A DNA stretch of 64,000 nt from an uncultured Clostridia bacterium (GTDB lineage Bacteria; Bacillota; Clostridia; Peptostreptococcales; Anaerovoracaceae): contig CAKQQT010000004.1 in the NCBI GenBank assembly GCA_934271235.1, positions 77,831-141,830 on the forward strand, read 5' to 3'. A model generated the notes under the pieces. It saw only the letters and a program-made list of their open reading frames with translations, was not told the DNA's origin and ran no database searches. This document shows, piece after piece, positions 51,078-58,883 of this stretch (position 1 is its first letter; every line of letters begins with the position of its first letter). The translations under genes and the position numbers were made by a program.

Positions 51078-51138
51078 ATATTAGCATCTTCTTAGCGTTG
51101 TTTCAATATTCTTGACGCTTTCTTGGCAATTTCTTAGC
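51078..51138 (-). promoter_or_regulatory. Promoter of the NhaD-type gene with three 11-bp direct repeats
   Basis: Minus strand TTGAAA (51106-51101), 17-bp spacer, TAATAT (51083-51078). Upstream are GCTAAGAAATT, GCCAAGAAAGC and GTCAAGAATAT (51138-51106) at 11-bp spacing. A further GCTAAGAAGAT lies within the spacer (51096-51086). Confidence 0.7.
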
Positions 51139-51292
51139 ATTTTTTGTACTTATATTAATGCCCTCGTTTTTCCGTTTTTTTCGTTGTGTTCTCTGCCTTT
51201 CTCGCATTTTTACGCAGTATTTTTTAGCATTCTGTTCTGCCGGAGGCCTTCCTTTTTCATGCTTCGGCTTTTCTCTCTTGTTTTTGCATCAC

Positions 51293-51320
51293 AAAAGCCC
51301 GGCGCGTGCGCCGGGCTTTG
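51293..51320 (-). terminator. Intrinsic terminator of the ribosomal-protein operon
   Basis: Minus strand AAAGCCCGGCGC pairs with GCGCCGGGCTTT, followed by a short T-run, 32 nt past the rplL stop. With the operators of the NhaD-type gene it accounts for 51045-51351. Confidence 0.85.
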
Positions 51321-51351
51321 CTTTTTGAGTTTTGTCTTGGGAAACCGGTTC

Positions 51352-51717
51352 TTATTTCAGAACTACAGTTGCGCCAACTTCTTCTAACTGAGCCTTGATC
51401 GCATCAGCTTCAGCCTTTTCGATACCTTCTTTGAGGTTTGTCGGAGCGTTGTCTACAGCTTCCTTAGCTTCCTTTAAGCCAAGACCGGTGATCTCTCTTA
51501 CAGCCTTGATAACTTTGATCTTTTCTGCGCCTGCGGCTTCCAGAACAACTGTGAATTCAGTCTGTTCTTCAACTGCTGCTGCTGCGCCTGCTGCACCTAC
51601 AACTGCAACCGGAGCTGCTGCGGATACGCCGAATTCTTCTTCACAAGCTTTTACTAATTCATTTAACTCTAAAACGGTCATCGCTTTGATAGCTTCGATA
51701 ATTTGCTCTTTATTCAT
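51352..51717 (-). CDS. rplL: Ribosomal protein L7/L12
   Basis: 121 residues with the N-terminal dimerisation part, an Ala-rich hinge ([20 protein letters not shown]) and the C-terminal domain [20 protein letters not shown]. It forms the stalk that recruits translation factors on the 50S subunit. Last gene of the operon, 88 nt after rplJ. Confidence 0.98.
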   Translation of the reverse strand: MNKEQIIEAIKAMTVLELNELVKACEEEFGVSAAAPVAVVGAAGAAAAVEEQTEFTVVLEAAGAEKIKVIKAVREITGLGLKEAKEAVDNAPTNLKEGIEKAEADAIKAQLEEVGATVVLK

Positions 51718-51805
51718 TTTATTTTCTCCTTTACGAATTTTCTCATCTGTTGAGATGAATTTTAAGATTGTGTTTCATGCCGCGCCTTTCAGGCTGCAGG
51801 CAAGC

Positions 51806-52309
51806 TTATGCTTCCGCTTCTGCCTTTGCGTCTGCGATAGCCTGGAATGTTCTGACTGCCTTGCTGACCGGGGACTGGATGCTGCCCAGGAATTTTGCGA
51901 GCAGAACTTCTCTGGACGGAATGTCTGCGATGGCCTGGATGCCATCTTTGTCGAAGAAGTTACCTTCTACAACACCTGCTTTGAATTCCATCTTCTTGAA
52001 GTCTTTGATGACTTCGTTTAACACTCTTGCCGGAGCAGTCGCGTCGTCCTTGCTGATCGCAAGTGCGCTCGGTCCGTCGAGAACGTCTGCAAGACCTTCG
52101 AATTCGGTTCCTGCGATGGCTCTCTTCACGAGGGTGTTCTTATATACGGTGTAGTCTACGTTTGCTTCACGCAGTTTCTTTCTCATAGCGTCTGCCTGAG
52201 CAACGGTGATCCCCATGTAGTCGATGACAACTGCGGACTGTGCGCCGTCTAATTTTTCTTTAATTTCGTCAATGATGACTTGTTTTGCCTTTTGAGCTTC
52301 TACTGACAT
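51806..52309 (-). CDS. rplJ: Ribosomal protein L10
   Basis: 167 residues from ATG 52309 (AAAGGAG). L10 features: VIIDEIKEKLDGAQSAVVIDYMGITVAQADAMRKKLREA and YKNTLVKRAI. It anchors L7/L12 dimers and binds 23S rRNA. With L12 it also binds the leader RNA upstream to limit its own synthesis. An upstream extension to 52399 overlaps that leader and is not used. Confidence 0.97.
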   Translation of the reverse strand: MSVEAQKAKQVIIDEIKEKLDGAQSAVVIDYMGITVAQADAMRKKLREANVDYTVYKNTLVKRAIAGTEFEGLADVLDGPSALAISKDDATAPARVLNEVIKDFKKMEFKAGVVEGNFFDKDGIQAIADIPSREVLLAKFLGSIQSPVSKAVRTFQAIADAKAEAEA

Positions 52310-52475
52310 AGTCAATTCTCCTTTCTTGCCTGTCCGCACGGGACAAGCAGAGTATGGTACTCCATAAAAAAACCTTGCTCTCCTTACGGATTTCTCCATA
52401 GACAGGGCAAGGTCGATCTTTTATCTTGTACCTCGGCGGGAAATTAAGCTTTCGCACCCGCTGTCTACGGTTTTA
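52310..52475 (-). promoter_or_regulatory. Ribosomal protein L10 leader
   Basis: The minus-strand RNA contains the conserved stretch CCGTAGACAGCGGGTGC (52470-52454) and, later, TTAATTTCCCGCCGAGGT, both characteristic of the Firmicutes L10 leader. A terminator follows: CCTTGC (52412-52407) pairing with GCAAGG (52378-52373), then seven Ts. Binding of L10(L12)4 favours termination. Confidence 0.9.
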
Positions 52476-52515
52476 TTTCGTTGTTATGGTTCATTCAGTT
52501 CGAAAGAATGTCTCA

Positions 52516-52585
52516 GATTTTGCTCCGCAAAATCGCTATCGTTTCTACCTTGCAGCAACGCTGCAAACATAATCGAAGAAACGAT
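52516..52585 (-). promoter_or_regulatory. Two strong hairpins between rplA and the L10 leader
   Basis: Minus strand ATCGTTTCT/AGAAACGAT (52585-52577 and 52546-52538) encloses TTGCAGC-GTT-GCTGCAA, and starts at the rplA stop. A second hairpin is GATTTTGC-GGA-GCAAAATC (52534-52516). No T-run. Possibly a processing or mRNA-stability element. Confidence 0.5.
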
Positions 52586-53283
52586 TAGAACTGAATCAGT
52601 GCCGGGTTCACTTTGACTCCGGGACCCATTGTGGAAGCAACAGTGACGCTTCTTAAATACTGTCCCTTTGCAGCTGCCGGTTTTGCCTTGACGACGGCTT
52701 CAAGCAGTGCATTGAAGTTCTCCGTTAACTTTTCCGGTCCGAAAGAAACTTTTCCGATCGGAGTGTGGATGATGTTAGTCTTGTCAAGTCTGTACTCAAC
52801 TTTACCGGCTTTGATCTCCTGCAGAGCCTTTGTAACATCCATGGTAACGGTACCGGACTTCGGGTTTGGCATTAAGCCTTTCGGTCCTAAGATCTTACCA
52901 AGACGACCTACAACACCCATCATGTCAGGAGTTGCAACGACAACGTCGAAGTCAAACCAGTTTTCGGTCTGGATCTTCTGAGCCATTTCTTCTGCTCCTA
53001 CGTAATCAGCGCCGGCTTCTTCCGCTTCCTGCGCCTTCGGTCCCTTAGCAAATACTAAAACCTTTTTGGTTTTGCCTGTTCCGTGCGGAAGAACGATCGC
53101 GCCTCTGACCTGCTGGTCTGCGTGTCTTCCGTCAACACCAAGCTTGATGTGCACTTCAACGGTCTCGTCGAATTTTGCGTGAGAAGCTTCTACCGCAACT
53201 TTTAATGCGTCCGCAGCTTCAAATAAATTAGTCTTGTCGTATTTTGCGACAGCTTCTTTGTACTTTTTACCTCTTTTAGGCAT
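52585..53283 (-). CDS. rplA: Ribosomal protein L1
   Basis: 232 residues, full length. Conserved [19 protein letters not shown] start, [21 protein letters not shown], and [16 protein letters not shown]. It binds 23S rRNA at the L1 stalk and can repress its own mRNA. It follows rplK by 45 nt in the standard order. Confidence 0.98.
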   Translation of the reverse strand: MPKRGKKYKEAVAKYDKTNLFEAADALKVAVEASHAKFDETVEVHIKLGVDGRHADQQVRGAIVLPHGTGKTKKVLVFAKGPKAQEAEEAGADYVGAEEMAQKIQTENWFDFDVVVATPDMMGVVGRLGKILGPKGLMPNPKSGTVTMDVTKALQEIKAGKVEYRLDKTNIIHTPIGKVSFGPEKLTENFNALLEAVVKAKPAAAKGQYLRSVTVASTMGPGVKVNPALIQF

Positions 53284-53328
53284 GTTTACCTCCTCGTGGT
53301 ACTAACGACTTTCGTCTTCCACTTCTTA

Positions 53329-53754
53329 TTAATCTTCGATCACGATACCCATACTTCTTGCAGTACCCTTGATCATTTCTGTTGCTGCTTCAAGGCTGGC
53401 TGCGTTTAAGTCCGGCATCTTTGTCTTAGCGATCTCTTCAGCCTGTGCTCTTGTCAGCGTAGCAACCTTCTTCTTGTTTGGTTCTCCGGATGCTGCGTCC
53501 AGTCCTGCTGCTTTCTTCAGAAGAACTGCTGCAGGCGGCGTCTTGGTGACAAATGTAAAGGATCTGTCAGCATAAACCGTGATAACGACCGGAATGATCA
53601 TGCCCGGCTGATCTTGGGTTCTTGCATTGAACTGCTTACAGAAGTCCATGATGTTGACACCTTTCTGACCAAGCGCAGGACCTACCGGAGGTGCCGGAGT
53701 TGCGTTGCCGGCTGCGATCTGAAGTTTGATATAACCTTCTACCTTTTTAGCCAT
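53329..53754 (-). CDS. rplK: Ribosomal protein L11
   Basis: 141 residues. [36 protein letters not shown] is the diagnostic N-terminal stretch; [14 protein letters not shown] and GTARSMGI follow. It is part of the GTPase-associated centre. It lies 21 nt after nusG. Confidence 0.98.
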   Translation of the reverse strand: MAKKVEGYIKLQIAAGNATPAPPVGPALGQKGVNIMDFCKQFNARTQDQPGMIIPVVITVYADRSFTFVTKTPPAAVLLKKAAGLDAASGEPNKKKVATLTRAQAEEIAKTKMPDLNAASLEAATEMIKGTARSMGIVIED

Positions 53755-53775
53755 TTTGTTTCTTTTCTCCTTTCT

Positions 53776-54348
53776 TTAGATTTTTTCCACCTGACTGAAT
53801 TCTAATTCTACAGGGGTATCTCGCCCGAACATAGAAACTTTGACTTTCAGTACTTGTTTCTCTTTGTTAATCTCTTCGACTGTGCCCATAAAGCTTTCGA
53901 AAGGACCGCTGATAACTCTTACTGTTTCACCAACTTCTACATCGAGGTCAATATACACTTTTTCAATTCCCATTCTGGCGACTTCTTCGTCTGTCAGTGG
54001 AATCGGTTCGGAGCCATGACCTACGAATCCCGTTACCCCCTGTGTGTTGCGCACCAGATACCAGGACTCATTGGTAACAATCATCTTTATAATTACATAA
54101 CCCGGAAACATCTTCCGTGTTTTGATTTTCCGCTGTCCGTCTTTGATCTCAACGCGGTCTTCGGTCGGTACAACGATGTCGATGATAAGGTCTTGCATTC
54201 CACGGTTCTCAACCATCTTTTCGATATTCACTTTTACCTTATTCTCGTGACCGGAATAAGTATGCACAACATACCATTTCGCCTGGCCATCTCCACGAAT
54301 GCCTTCCCCCTCTAACGGAGAAACGCCTTTGTTTTCAAAATCAGACAT
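53776..54348 (-). CDS. nusG: Transcription antitermination factor NusG
   Basis: 190 residues. NGN domain [23 protein letters not shown] and a KOW motif near the end ([23 protein letters not shown]). It has an acidic N-terminal extension of about 20 residues before the usual start. NusG binds RNA polymerase and couples it to ribosomes or Rho. It follows secE by 54 nt. Confidence 0.97.
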   Translation of the reverse strand: MSDFENKGVSPLEGEGIRGDGQAKWYVVHTYSGHENKVKVNIEKMVENRGMQDLIIDIVVPTEDRVEIKDGQRKIKTRKMFPGYVIIKMIVTNESWYLVRNTQGVTGFVGHGSEPIPLTDEEVARMGIEKVYIDLDVEVGETVRVISGPFESFMGTVEEINKEKQVLKVKVSMFGRDTPVELEFSQVEKI

Positions 54349-54402
54349 TTTCGTACCTTCTCTTTTCTTTTTTTGTAAGTAAAGTTCCGACTGCTTGCAA
54401 TC

Positions 54403-54618
54403 TTAGCCTAATGTAATGCCAAGGATGCCCTTCAGAGCCGCAAGTACGCCTGTATCGATTAACCAGAATCCCAATGCGAAAACTGCACAGGTAGCGATAA
54501 CCACTGCTGTATAGGACCAGGTTTCCTTCTTGGTCGGCCATACAACCTTTTTCATTTCAACTTTTACAGACTTAAAATATTCCTTAAAGCTGAATTTCTT
54601 TTTTGCTTCGTTTGCCAT
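54403..54618 (-). CDS. secE: Preprotein translocase subunit SecE
   Basis: 71 residues with the SecE pattern: FKEYFKSVKVEMKKVVWPTKKETWSYTAVV and one C-terminal membrane span. It stabilises SecY in the translocon. Located between rpmG and nusG as in most Firmicutes. Confidence 0.96.
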   Translation of the reverse strand: MANEAKKKFSFKEYFKSVKVEMKKVVWPTKKETWSYTAVVIATCAVFALGFWLIDTGVLAALKGILGITLG

Positions 54619-54630
54619 AATGATCTCTCC

Positions 54631-54780
54631 TTATTTGGTTTCCTTGTGAAGCGTGTGTTTTTTGCAAAATCTGCAATATTTCTGCATTTCAATACGATCC
54701 GGATCGTTCTTCTTGTTCTTCATCGTATTGTAGTTTCTCTGCTTACACTCTGTGCATGCCAGCATTACTTTCACTCTCAT
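54631..54780 (-). CDS. rpmG: Ribosomal protein L33
   Basis: 49 residues, [17 protein letters not shown] at the start and [16 protein letters not shown] at the end, with both CXXC pairs of the zinc-binding form present. First gene of the operon, 12 nt before secE. Its presence here is the standard Firmicutes order. Confidence 0.96.
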   Translation of the reverse strand: MRVKVMLACTECKQRNYNTMKNKKNDPDRIEMQKYCRFCKKHTLHKETK

Positions 54781-54860
54781 GTTGATTGTCCTCCGTTTAA
54801 CTCAAAATTCAGAGCCCTTTGCAGAAGCTCTGTTGTACTTAATCATAAAGTTGCCTATTA

Positions 54861-54889
54861 ATTATAAAACAGCGCTTTGTCAATGTCAA
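54861..54889 (-). promoter_or_regulatory. Consensus promoter of the rpmG-secE-nusG-rpl operon
   Basis: Minus strand TTGACA (54889-54884), 17-bp spacer, TATAAT (54866-54861): both hexamers match consensus. A CAGAGC/GCTCTG hairpin lies in the leader near 54807-54829. Confidence 0.85.
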
Positions 54890-54962
54890 TATTCTTTTTC
54901 TCAATTTTCACGCAATTTTCGGGCTTTTCCCGGGAAAATCTCCGCGCGGGCAGCATTTCTCG

Positions 54963-55496
54963 TCAAAGTTCGGTCGGATCTTCCGGAGAAAGCGCTTCCA
55001 GTCCGCCTTTTTCTCCGTCGGGGATATTATGGTCGTCGATCAGGTTGGTGCGGATGTAAAGGCCGCTCGCGGACGCCATGATGGCCCCGTCTCTGTTGAC
55101 GATCTCGCCGGTGCTGAAATTCTTCCGTCCTTCGCTGCGCTCGATGCGCCCATATGCGTACATCGGCTCGCCTACCGGGATCGGCTGATAATAGCGCACC
55201 GTCATCTCCCCGGTCACATAAGGATTGTACGCCGTGCCGTCCGCGCTCCGCGCGAAATTGCATCTTCCCATCACCTCGTCGAGGATCGCGCCGGACAGTC
55301 CTCCATGCATGATGCCGTCATGGCCCTCATGGATCTCTTTCGCCGTAAAGACTGTAGCCAGTTCACCGTCCTCCAGTTCATAAAAATCACACCCGAAAGA
55401 GGCCGGGTTCTGCGTGCCGCAGACAATGCTGGTCGTTGTTTTCACCTGTTTGCCGATGACTTTTTTCTTGATTCTGTCCGTCTTTTGAAGCTGCAT
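54963..55496 (-). CDS. PaaI-type hotdog thioesterase
   Basis: 177 residues from ATG 55496, one base after the LCP gene stop; a GTG at 55511 is a less likely start. HEGHDGIMHGGLSGAILDEVMGR carries the HGG(L/I) and acidic residues of the PaaI/4HBT catalytic helix. It probably hydrolyses an acyl-CoA. Coupling to the LCP gene has no clear meaning. Confidence 0.82.
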   Translation of the reverse strand: MQLQKTDRIKKKVIGKQVKTTTSIVCGTQNPASFGCDFYELEDGELATVFTAKEIHEGHDGIMHGGLSGAILDEVMGRCNFARSADGTAYNPYVTGEMTVRYYQPIPVGEPMYAYGRIERSEGRKNFSTGEIVNRDGAIMASASGLYIRTNLIDDHNIPDGEKGGLEALSPEDPTEL

Positions 55497-55497
55497 G

Positions 55498-57045
55498 TTA
55501 ATTTGTCTCACTTTCTGTTTCTGTCGTGTTTTCTCCGGTCGCCGCCTTGACGATCGCGTCCACCGCCTTGGCTTCTTCTTCCGGAATGGCGTCTACGGTC
55601 GCTGCCTTGAAACCGAGGGCGTAGCAGAACTCATAGCCGTTGGTGCCTTTGATCGCCTGCCGCTCGATGTTCCAGTCCGGCATGGACGAAAGCTGCATTT
55701 TGATGATCGCCGCCATCTCGTCAGCCGTCATATTCGTGGACATGTTGCCCTTGACCGCGTCCAGAAGCGCCGTGTATTTGGTCAGGATCGTCTTGCTGCT
55801 CATCGCTTTTTTGAGGATAGCGGTCAGGACGATCTGCTGATTTTCATTTCTCTGCATATCACCGGACAGGAACGAGTGCCGCTCTCTGCAGAACGCGAGC
55901 GCCAGTTTGCCGTCCACATGGTTGACGCCCTTGGTAAAATGATGCCCGTTCAGCTCCGGCATCCCTTTCATCCCGGAGGTATAGAAGTCATGCTCCGAGT
56001 TGATGTCGATACCGCCCATCGCGTCGACCAGTTTGATGATCGTGCTGTAATTGACGCGCAGGTAATAGTTGATGTCGATGCCCAGCTTGTTTTCTATCGC
56101 GCCGATGCTTTCCTGTATCCCGTAAAGACTGGAATGCGTCAGCTTGTCCCGGGCGTTCTTCGATGGGAGCGTCACGTAATAGTCGCGCGGGATGGAGGTC
56201 AGCAGGACTTCGTGCGTCTTCGGATTTACGGTCGCGATCATGTTGACGTCCGTGCGGTTGGTAATGTCAATGGAACCGGACATGTCGGAACCGCTGATGT
56301 AGACATTGAAACTCTCTTTCGTAACGTCGACGGCCGAAGTCTGATCCTCCGTCTCGATCGGGAGCGCGATCGTATACAGCACCTTTGTCGTCGGAGTTTC
56401 TTCCGCATCCGCGGCGGTGTCGGACGTGCTTTGGGACAAGTCATAGTTCGCCGCCGGTACAAAGACCGCCGGATAGCTGCCGTCGAGAAGCTTCTGCATC
56501 AGCGTCTGAAAATCCTCTTCATAGGCGTACTCCACTGCGACCTTCTCCTGCAGCTTTGCTTTCGCTTCGGAGTAGGTCGTATCGTTGATCATATAGGTTC
56601 CCACGGTCTGCCCGCTGATGCCGCTGATATCTTCATACAGCGCCTCCTGCGGCACGACAACGTAGTAATCCTCCGTTTCCTGCTTGATCTTGGTGATATT
56701 GTCCATAAAATTCAGAGTGTCCGTCAGGTACCATGTCCCGACGCCGAACACGCCGATCAAAAGAAAGGCGACAAAGGTCGCGCCGATCTTTCTTCCTTTT
56801 TTGCCTCTTTTGGAAAACATCACCGGCACGATGAACAACGATGCCACGGCGAGAATTCCGATCGCCGGATAAAGATATTTTTCCGGCAGGGCGTTCAGTT
56901 TTAAAAGCAGGGCGACAAAAGCCGCCGCTAAAATGGTATAGAGCACCGACACCGTCCTGCAGAACCGGTTCCCCCTTTTTTTCTTTTCTTTTTTCCGGTC
57001 TGCCTCAAGCTGTGCCATGATCTCTTCTCTTCTGTCTTTTCTCAT
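55498..57045 (-). CDS. LytR-CpsA-Psr family cell-wall ligase
   Basis: 515 residues from ATG 57045 (AGAGGATTTT). Three membrane segments lie near the N-terminus (about 25-125), then a substrate-binding-like stretch and the LCP domain: NRTDVNMIATVNPKTHEVLLTSIPRDYYV, KLTHSSLYGIQESIGAIENKLGIDINYYLRVNY and FCRERHSFLSGDMQRNENQQ. LCP enzymes transfer teichoic acid or capsular polymer from lipid carrier to peptidoglycan. The Arg and Asp residues that hold pyrophosphate are present. Confidence 0.92.
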   Translation of the reverse strand: MRKDRREEIMAQLEADRKKEKKKRGNRFCRTVSVLYTILAAAFVALLLKLNALPEKYLYPAIGILAVASLFIVPVMFSKRGKKGRKIGATFVAFLLIGVFGVGTWYLTDTLNFMDNITKIKQETEDYYVVVPQEALYEDISGISGQTVGTYMINDTTYSEAKAKLQEKVAVEYAYEEDFQTLMQKLLDGSYPAVFVPAANYDLSQSTSDTAADAEETPTTKVLYTIALPIETEDQTSAVDVTKESFNVYISGSDMSGSIDITNRTDVNMIATVNPKTHEVLLTSIPRDYYVTLPSKNARDKLTHSSLYGIQESIGAIENKLGIDINYYLRVNYSTIIKLVDAMGGIDINSEHDFYTSGMKGMPELNGHHFTKGVNHVDGKLALAFCRERHSFLSGDMQRNENQQIVLTAILKKAMSSKTILTKYTALLDAVKGNMSTNMTADEMAAIIKMQLSSMPDWNIERQAIKGTNGYEFCYALGFKAATVDAIPEEEAKAVDAIVKAATGENTTETESETN

Positions 57046-57144
57046 AAAATCCTCTGTCTTTTCTGTATCCCCTGGTATAAATCGTATTTGTGCGCGTACC
57101 GCAGGCGTGAAGCAGCCGTACATGCCGCGCGAAATATGCCCCAT

Positions 57145-57172
57145 AAAAAAAGCCTCTTGGCAAGGCTTTCAG
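57145..57172 (-). terminator. Attenuator-like hairpin in the LCP leader
   Basis: Minus strand AAAGCC-TTGCCAAGA-GGCTTT followed by seven Ts, about 20-40 nt after the predicted transcript start and about 100 nt before the LCP start codon. No gene ends before it on this strand, so it should act within the LCP leader. Confidence 0.65.
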
Positions 57173-57195
57173 TTTTTCATACAGCATACATGGGT

Positions 57196-57224
57196 ATTAT
57201 ACCCCTTTTCCGGACATAAGGCAA
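57196..57224 (-). promoter_or_regulatory. LCP gene promoter
   Basis: Minus strand TTGCCT (57224-57219), 17-bp spacer, TATAAT (57201-57196). Together with the attenuator and the VanY leader it accounts for the gap 57046-57355. Confidence 0.7.
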
Positions 57225-57355
57225 TAGTTGTATTTTTTGCTTTTTCTGCTTTTTCTGATAGCAAAACTTTTGATTTTTTGGTAAAATAAGAGCGTGGCCA
57301 TCTCCGGTCACAAAACCAAAAGTTTTTGCATAGACTAAGGGGAGAAATATTGGAA

Positions 57356-58276
57356 ATGAGAGAGAAACATTTGCTTACGATTTTATTATTGATCCTGGCG
57401 GTCACTATCGTCATCTGCTTCTGCGGATGTTCAGATGCCGCAAAGCCGGTCTCCGGCACCGACCCGGATCCGGCGATCAGCGTCGACGATCCGCCGCAGG
57501 ATCCGCAGCTGAGCGAAGAAACACCGGATCCGGCAGATAGCACTCTGCAGCCGACAGAAGAACCGAACTCGGATCCGGCGGACTCCGGCAGCCGGAAACC
57601 GGCAGGACAAACTGATTCAAACAAAACTCCAGCAAAAGTCACGGTCACCGACCCGTCCGCGCCTTGGAAAGACTTCGATATGTACGGCATTCCGGAGGTA
57701 CTCGATGTCCGTAAAAAAGATGACGGCGACCTTTTCGTTCTGGTCAACAAACTCCACGCTGTCAGCAAAGACTATAAACCGACCGATATGGTCGTGATGG
57801 ACAACAAACTGACGACTTGGGAGAATCTCGAGCTGAAATCCGACGCCTATGACGCGTATCTGGAATTATACCACGACGCAAAAAAAGAGGGGTTTTCCTT
57901 GAAAGTCTGCTCTGCATACCGCACCTATTCGACGCAGAAGACACTGTATGCAAACGCGGTGAAGAATAAAGGCAAAAAAAAGGCCGATATCCGTTCTGCC
58001 TATGCCGGCCGCAGTGAGCATCATACCGGTTACGCCCTCGATATCACATCTAAGTCCATGGGCTGGGGTCTGAAGCAGGATTTCACGGATTATCCGGACG
58101 GCAAGTGGATCAACGACCATTGCAGCGAATACGGCTTCATCATCCGTTATCCGAAAGGCAAAACTGAGATCACCGGCTACGACTACGAGCCGTGGCATCT
58201 GCGCTATGTCGGCGTTGAGGCCGCAGCCGAGATCACCGAGCAAGGCATTACCCTCGAAGAGTACCTCGGAAAATAA
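57356..58276 (+). CDS. VanY-type D-alanyl-D-alanine carboxypeptidase, lipoprotein
   Basis: 306 residues from ATG 57356 (GGGGAG). The N-terminus is a lipoprotein-like signal ending FCGCS. A Pro/Asp/Glu-rich linker (about 30-95) with DPDPA and PDPAD motifs follows. The catalytic domain is of the VanY/M15B type: SAYRTYSTQKTLYANAV, the zinc site SEHHTGYALDI, and EPWHLRYV. It cleaves the terminal D-Ala of peptidoglycan. No van genes are nearby, so a housekeeping role is likely. Confidence 0.9.
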   Translation: MREKHLLTILLLILAVTIVICFCGCSDAAKPVSGTDPDPAISVDDPPQDPQLSEETPDPADSTLQPTEEPNSDPADSGSRKPAGQTDSNKTPAKVTVTDPSAPWKDFDMYGIPEVLDVRKKDDGDLFVLVNKLHAVSKDYKPTDMVVMDNKLTTWENLELKSDAYDAYLELYHDAKKEGFSLKVCSAYRTYSTQKTLYANAVKNKGKKKADIRSAYAGRSEHHTGYALDITSKSMGWGLKQDFTDYPDGKWINDHCSEYGFIIRYPKGKTEITGYDYEPWHLRYVGVEAAAEITEQGITLEEYLGK

Positions 58277-58299
58277 GCACATCTTGCGTATCAAAAAAG

Positions 58300-58347
58300 C
58301 AGCGCCCGTCGATGGTTTCCGCATCGGGTCCCCATCGTTGAGCGCTG
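58300..58347. terminator. Bidirectional terminator between vanY-type gene and ybaK
   Basis: CAGCGC/GCGCTG with an inner CGATGG/CCATCG stem; the minus strand continues into TTTTTT. Confidence 0.8.
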
Positions 58348-58352
58348 TTCTG

Positions 58353-58835
58353 TTATTCCTTGATAATATCCGCACACTGCACCCGGATCACCTTTGCAAG
58401 ATCCGCAAACGGCAGCTCGATCTGGAATCCGATCCGCCCGCCGCTGAAAAAGATGGTATCATACAAAGGCGCAGTTTCATGGATCGTGGTCGTGAAGAAT
58501 TTTTTCATGCCGATTGGGCTGCAGCCGCCGTGGATATAGCCGGTCAGCGGGAGCAGCTCTTTGGATCTGATCATCTCCACCGATTTTTCGCCGACTGCCT
58601 TGGCGGCCTTTTTCAAGTCCAATTCCTCGGCAACCGGTACCATAAACACATAATAGTTTTTTGATTTTCCCTGTGTGACCAAAGTCTTGAAAACCTTATC
58701 CGGTTCCTGCCCAAGCACCGCGGCAACCTCCACGCCGCTGATCGCGTCCGTGTCGGCGTAAGTATGCTCTTTGTATTTGATCTTCATGGCCTCCAGCTTA
58801 CGCATGGCGTTGGTTTTTTCCATTTTCTCTTTCAT
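58353..58835 (-). CDS. ybaK: Cys-tRNA(Pro) deacylase, YbaK/EbsC family
   Basis: 160 residues from ATG 58835. Family features: EPDKVFKTLVTQGKSKNYYVFMVPVAEELDLKKAAKAVGEK, GYIHGGCSPIGMKK and ETAPLYDTIFFSGGRIG. It hydrolyses Cys-tRNA(Pro) mischarged by ProRS. It is a single gene, 49 nt past the regulator's stop. Confidence 0.93.
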   Translation of the reverse strand: MKEKMEKTNAMRKLEAMKIKYKEHTYADTDAISGVEVAAVLGQEPDKVFKTLVTQGKSKNYYVFMVPVAEELDLKKAAKAVGEKSVEMIRSKELLPLTGYIHGGCSPIGMKKFFTTTIHETAPLYDTIFFSGGRIGFQIELPFADLAKVIRVQCADIIKE

Positions 58836-58883
58836 TTCGTGTTTTCCTCGTATCAATCGTTTTCATGTCATGTTTTGTTTTCT

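Noticed and set aside
55495-56904. A 469-codon open frame opposite the LCP gene
   Set aside because: Shadow of the LCP gene, Arg/His-rich with no domain; the LCP frame has clear motifs.
57005-57187. A 60-codon leader ORF overlapping the LCP gene start
   Set aside because: It begins inside the leader but lacks a binding site and runs through the attenuator hairpin in another frame.
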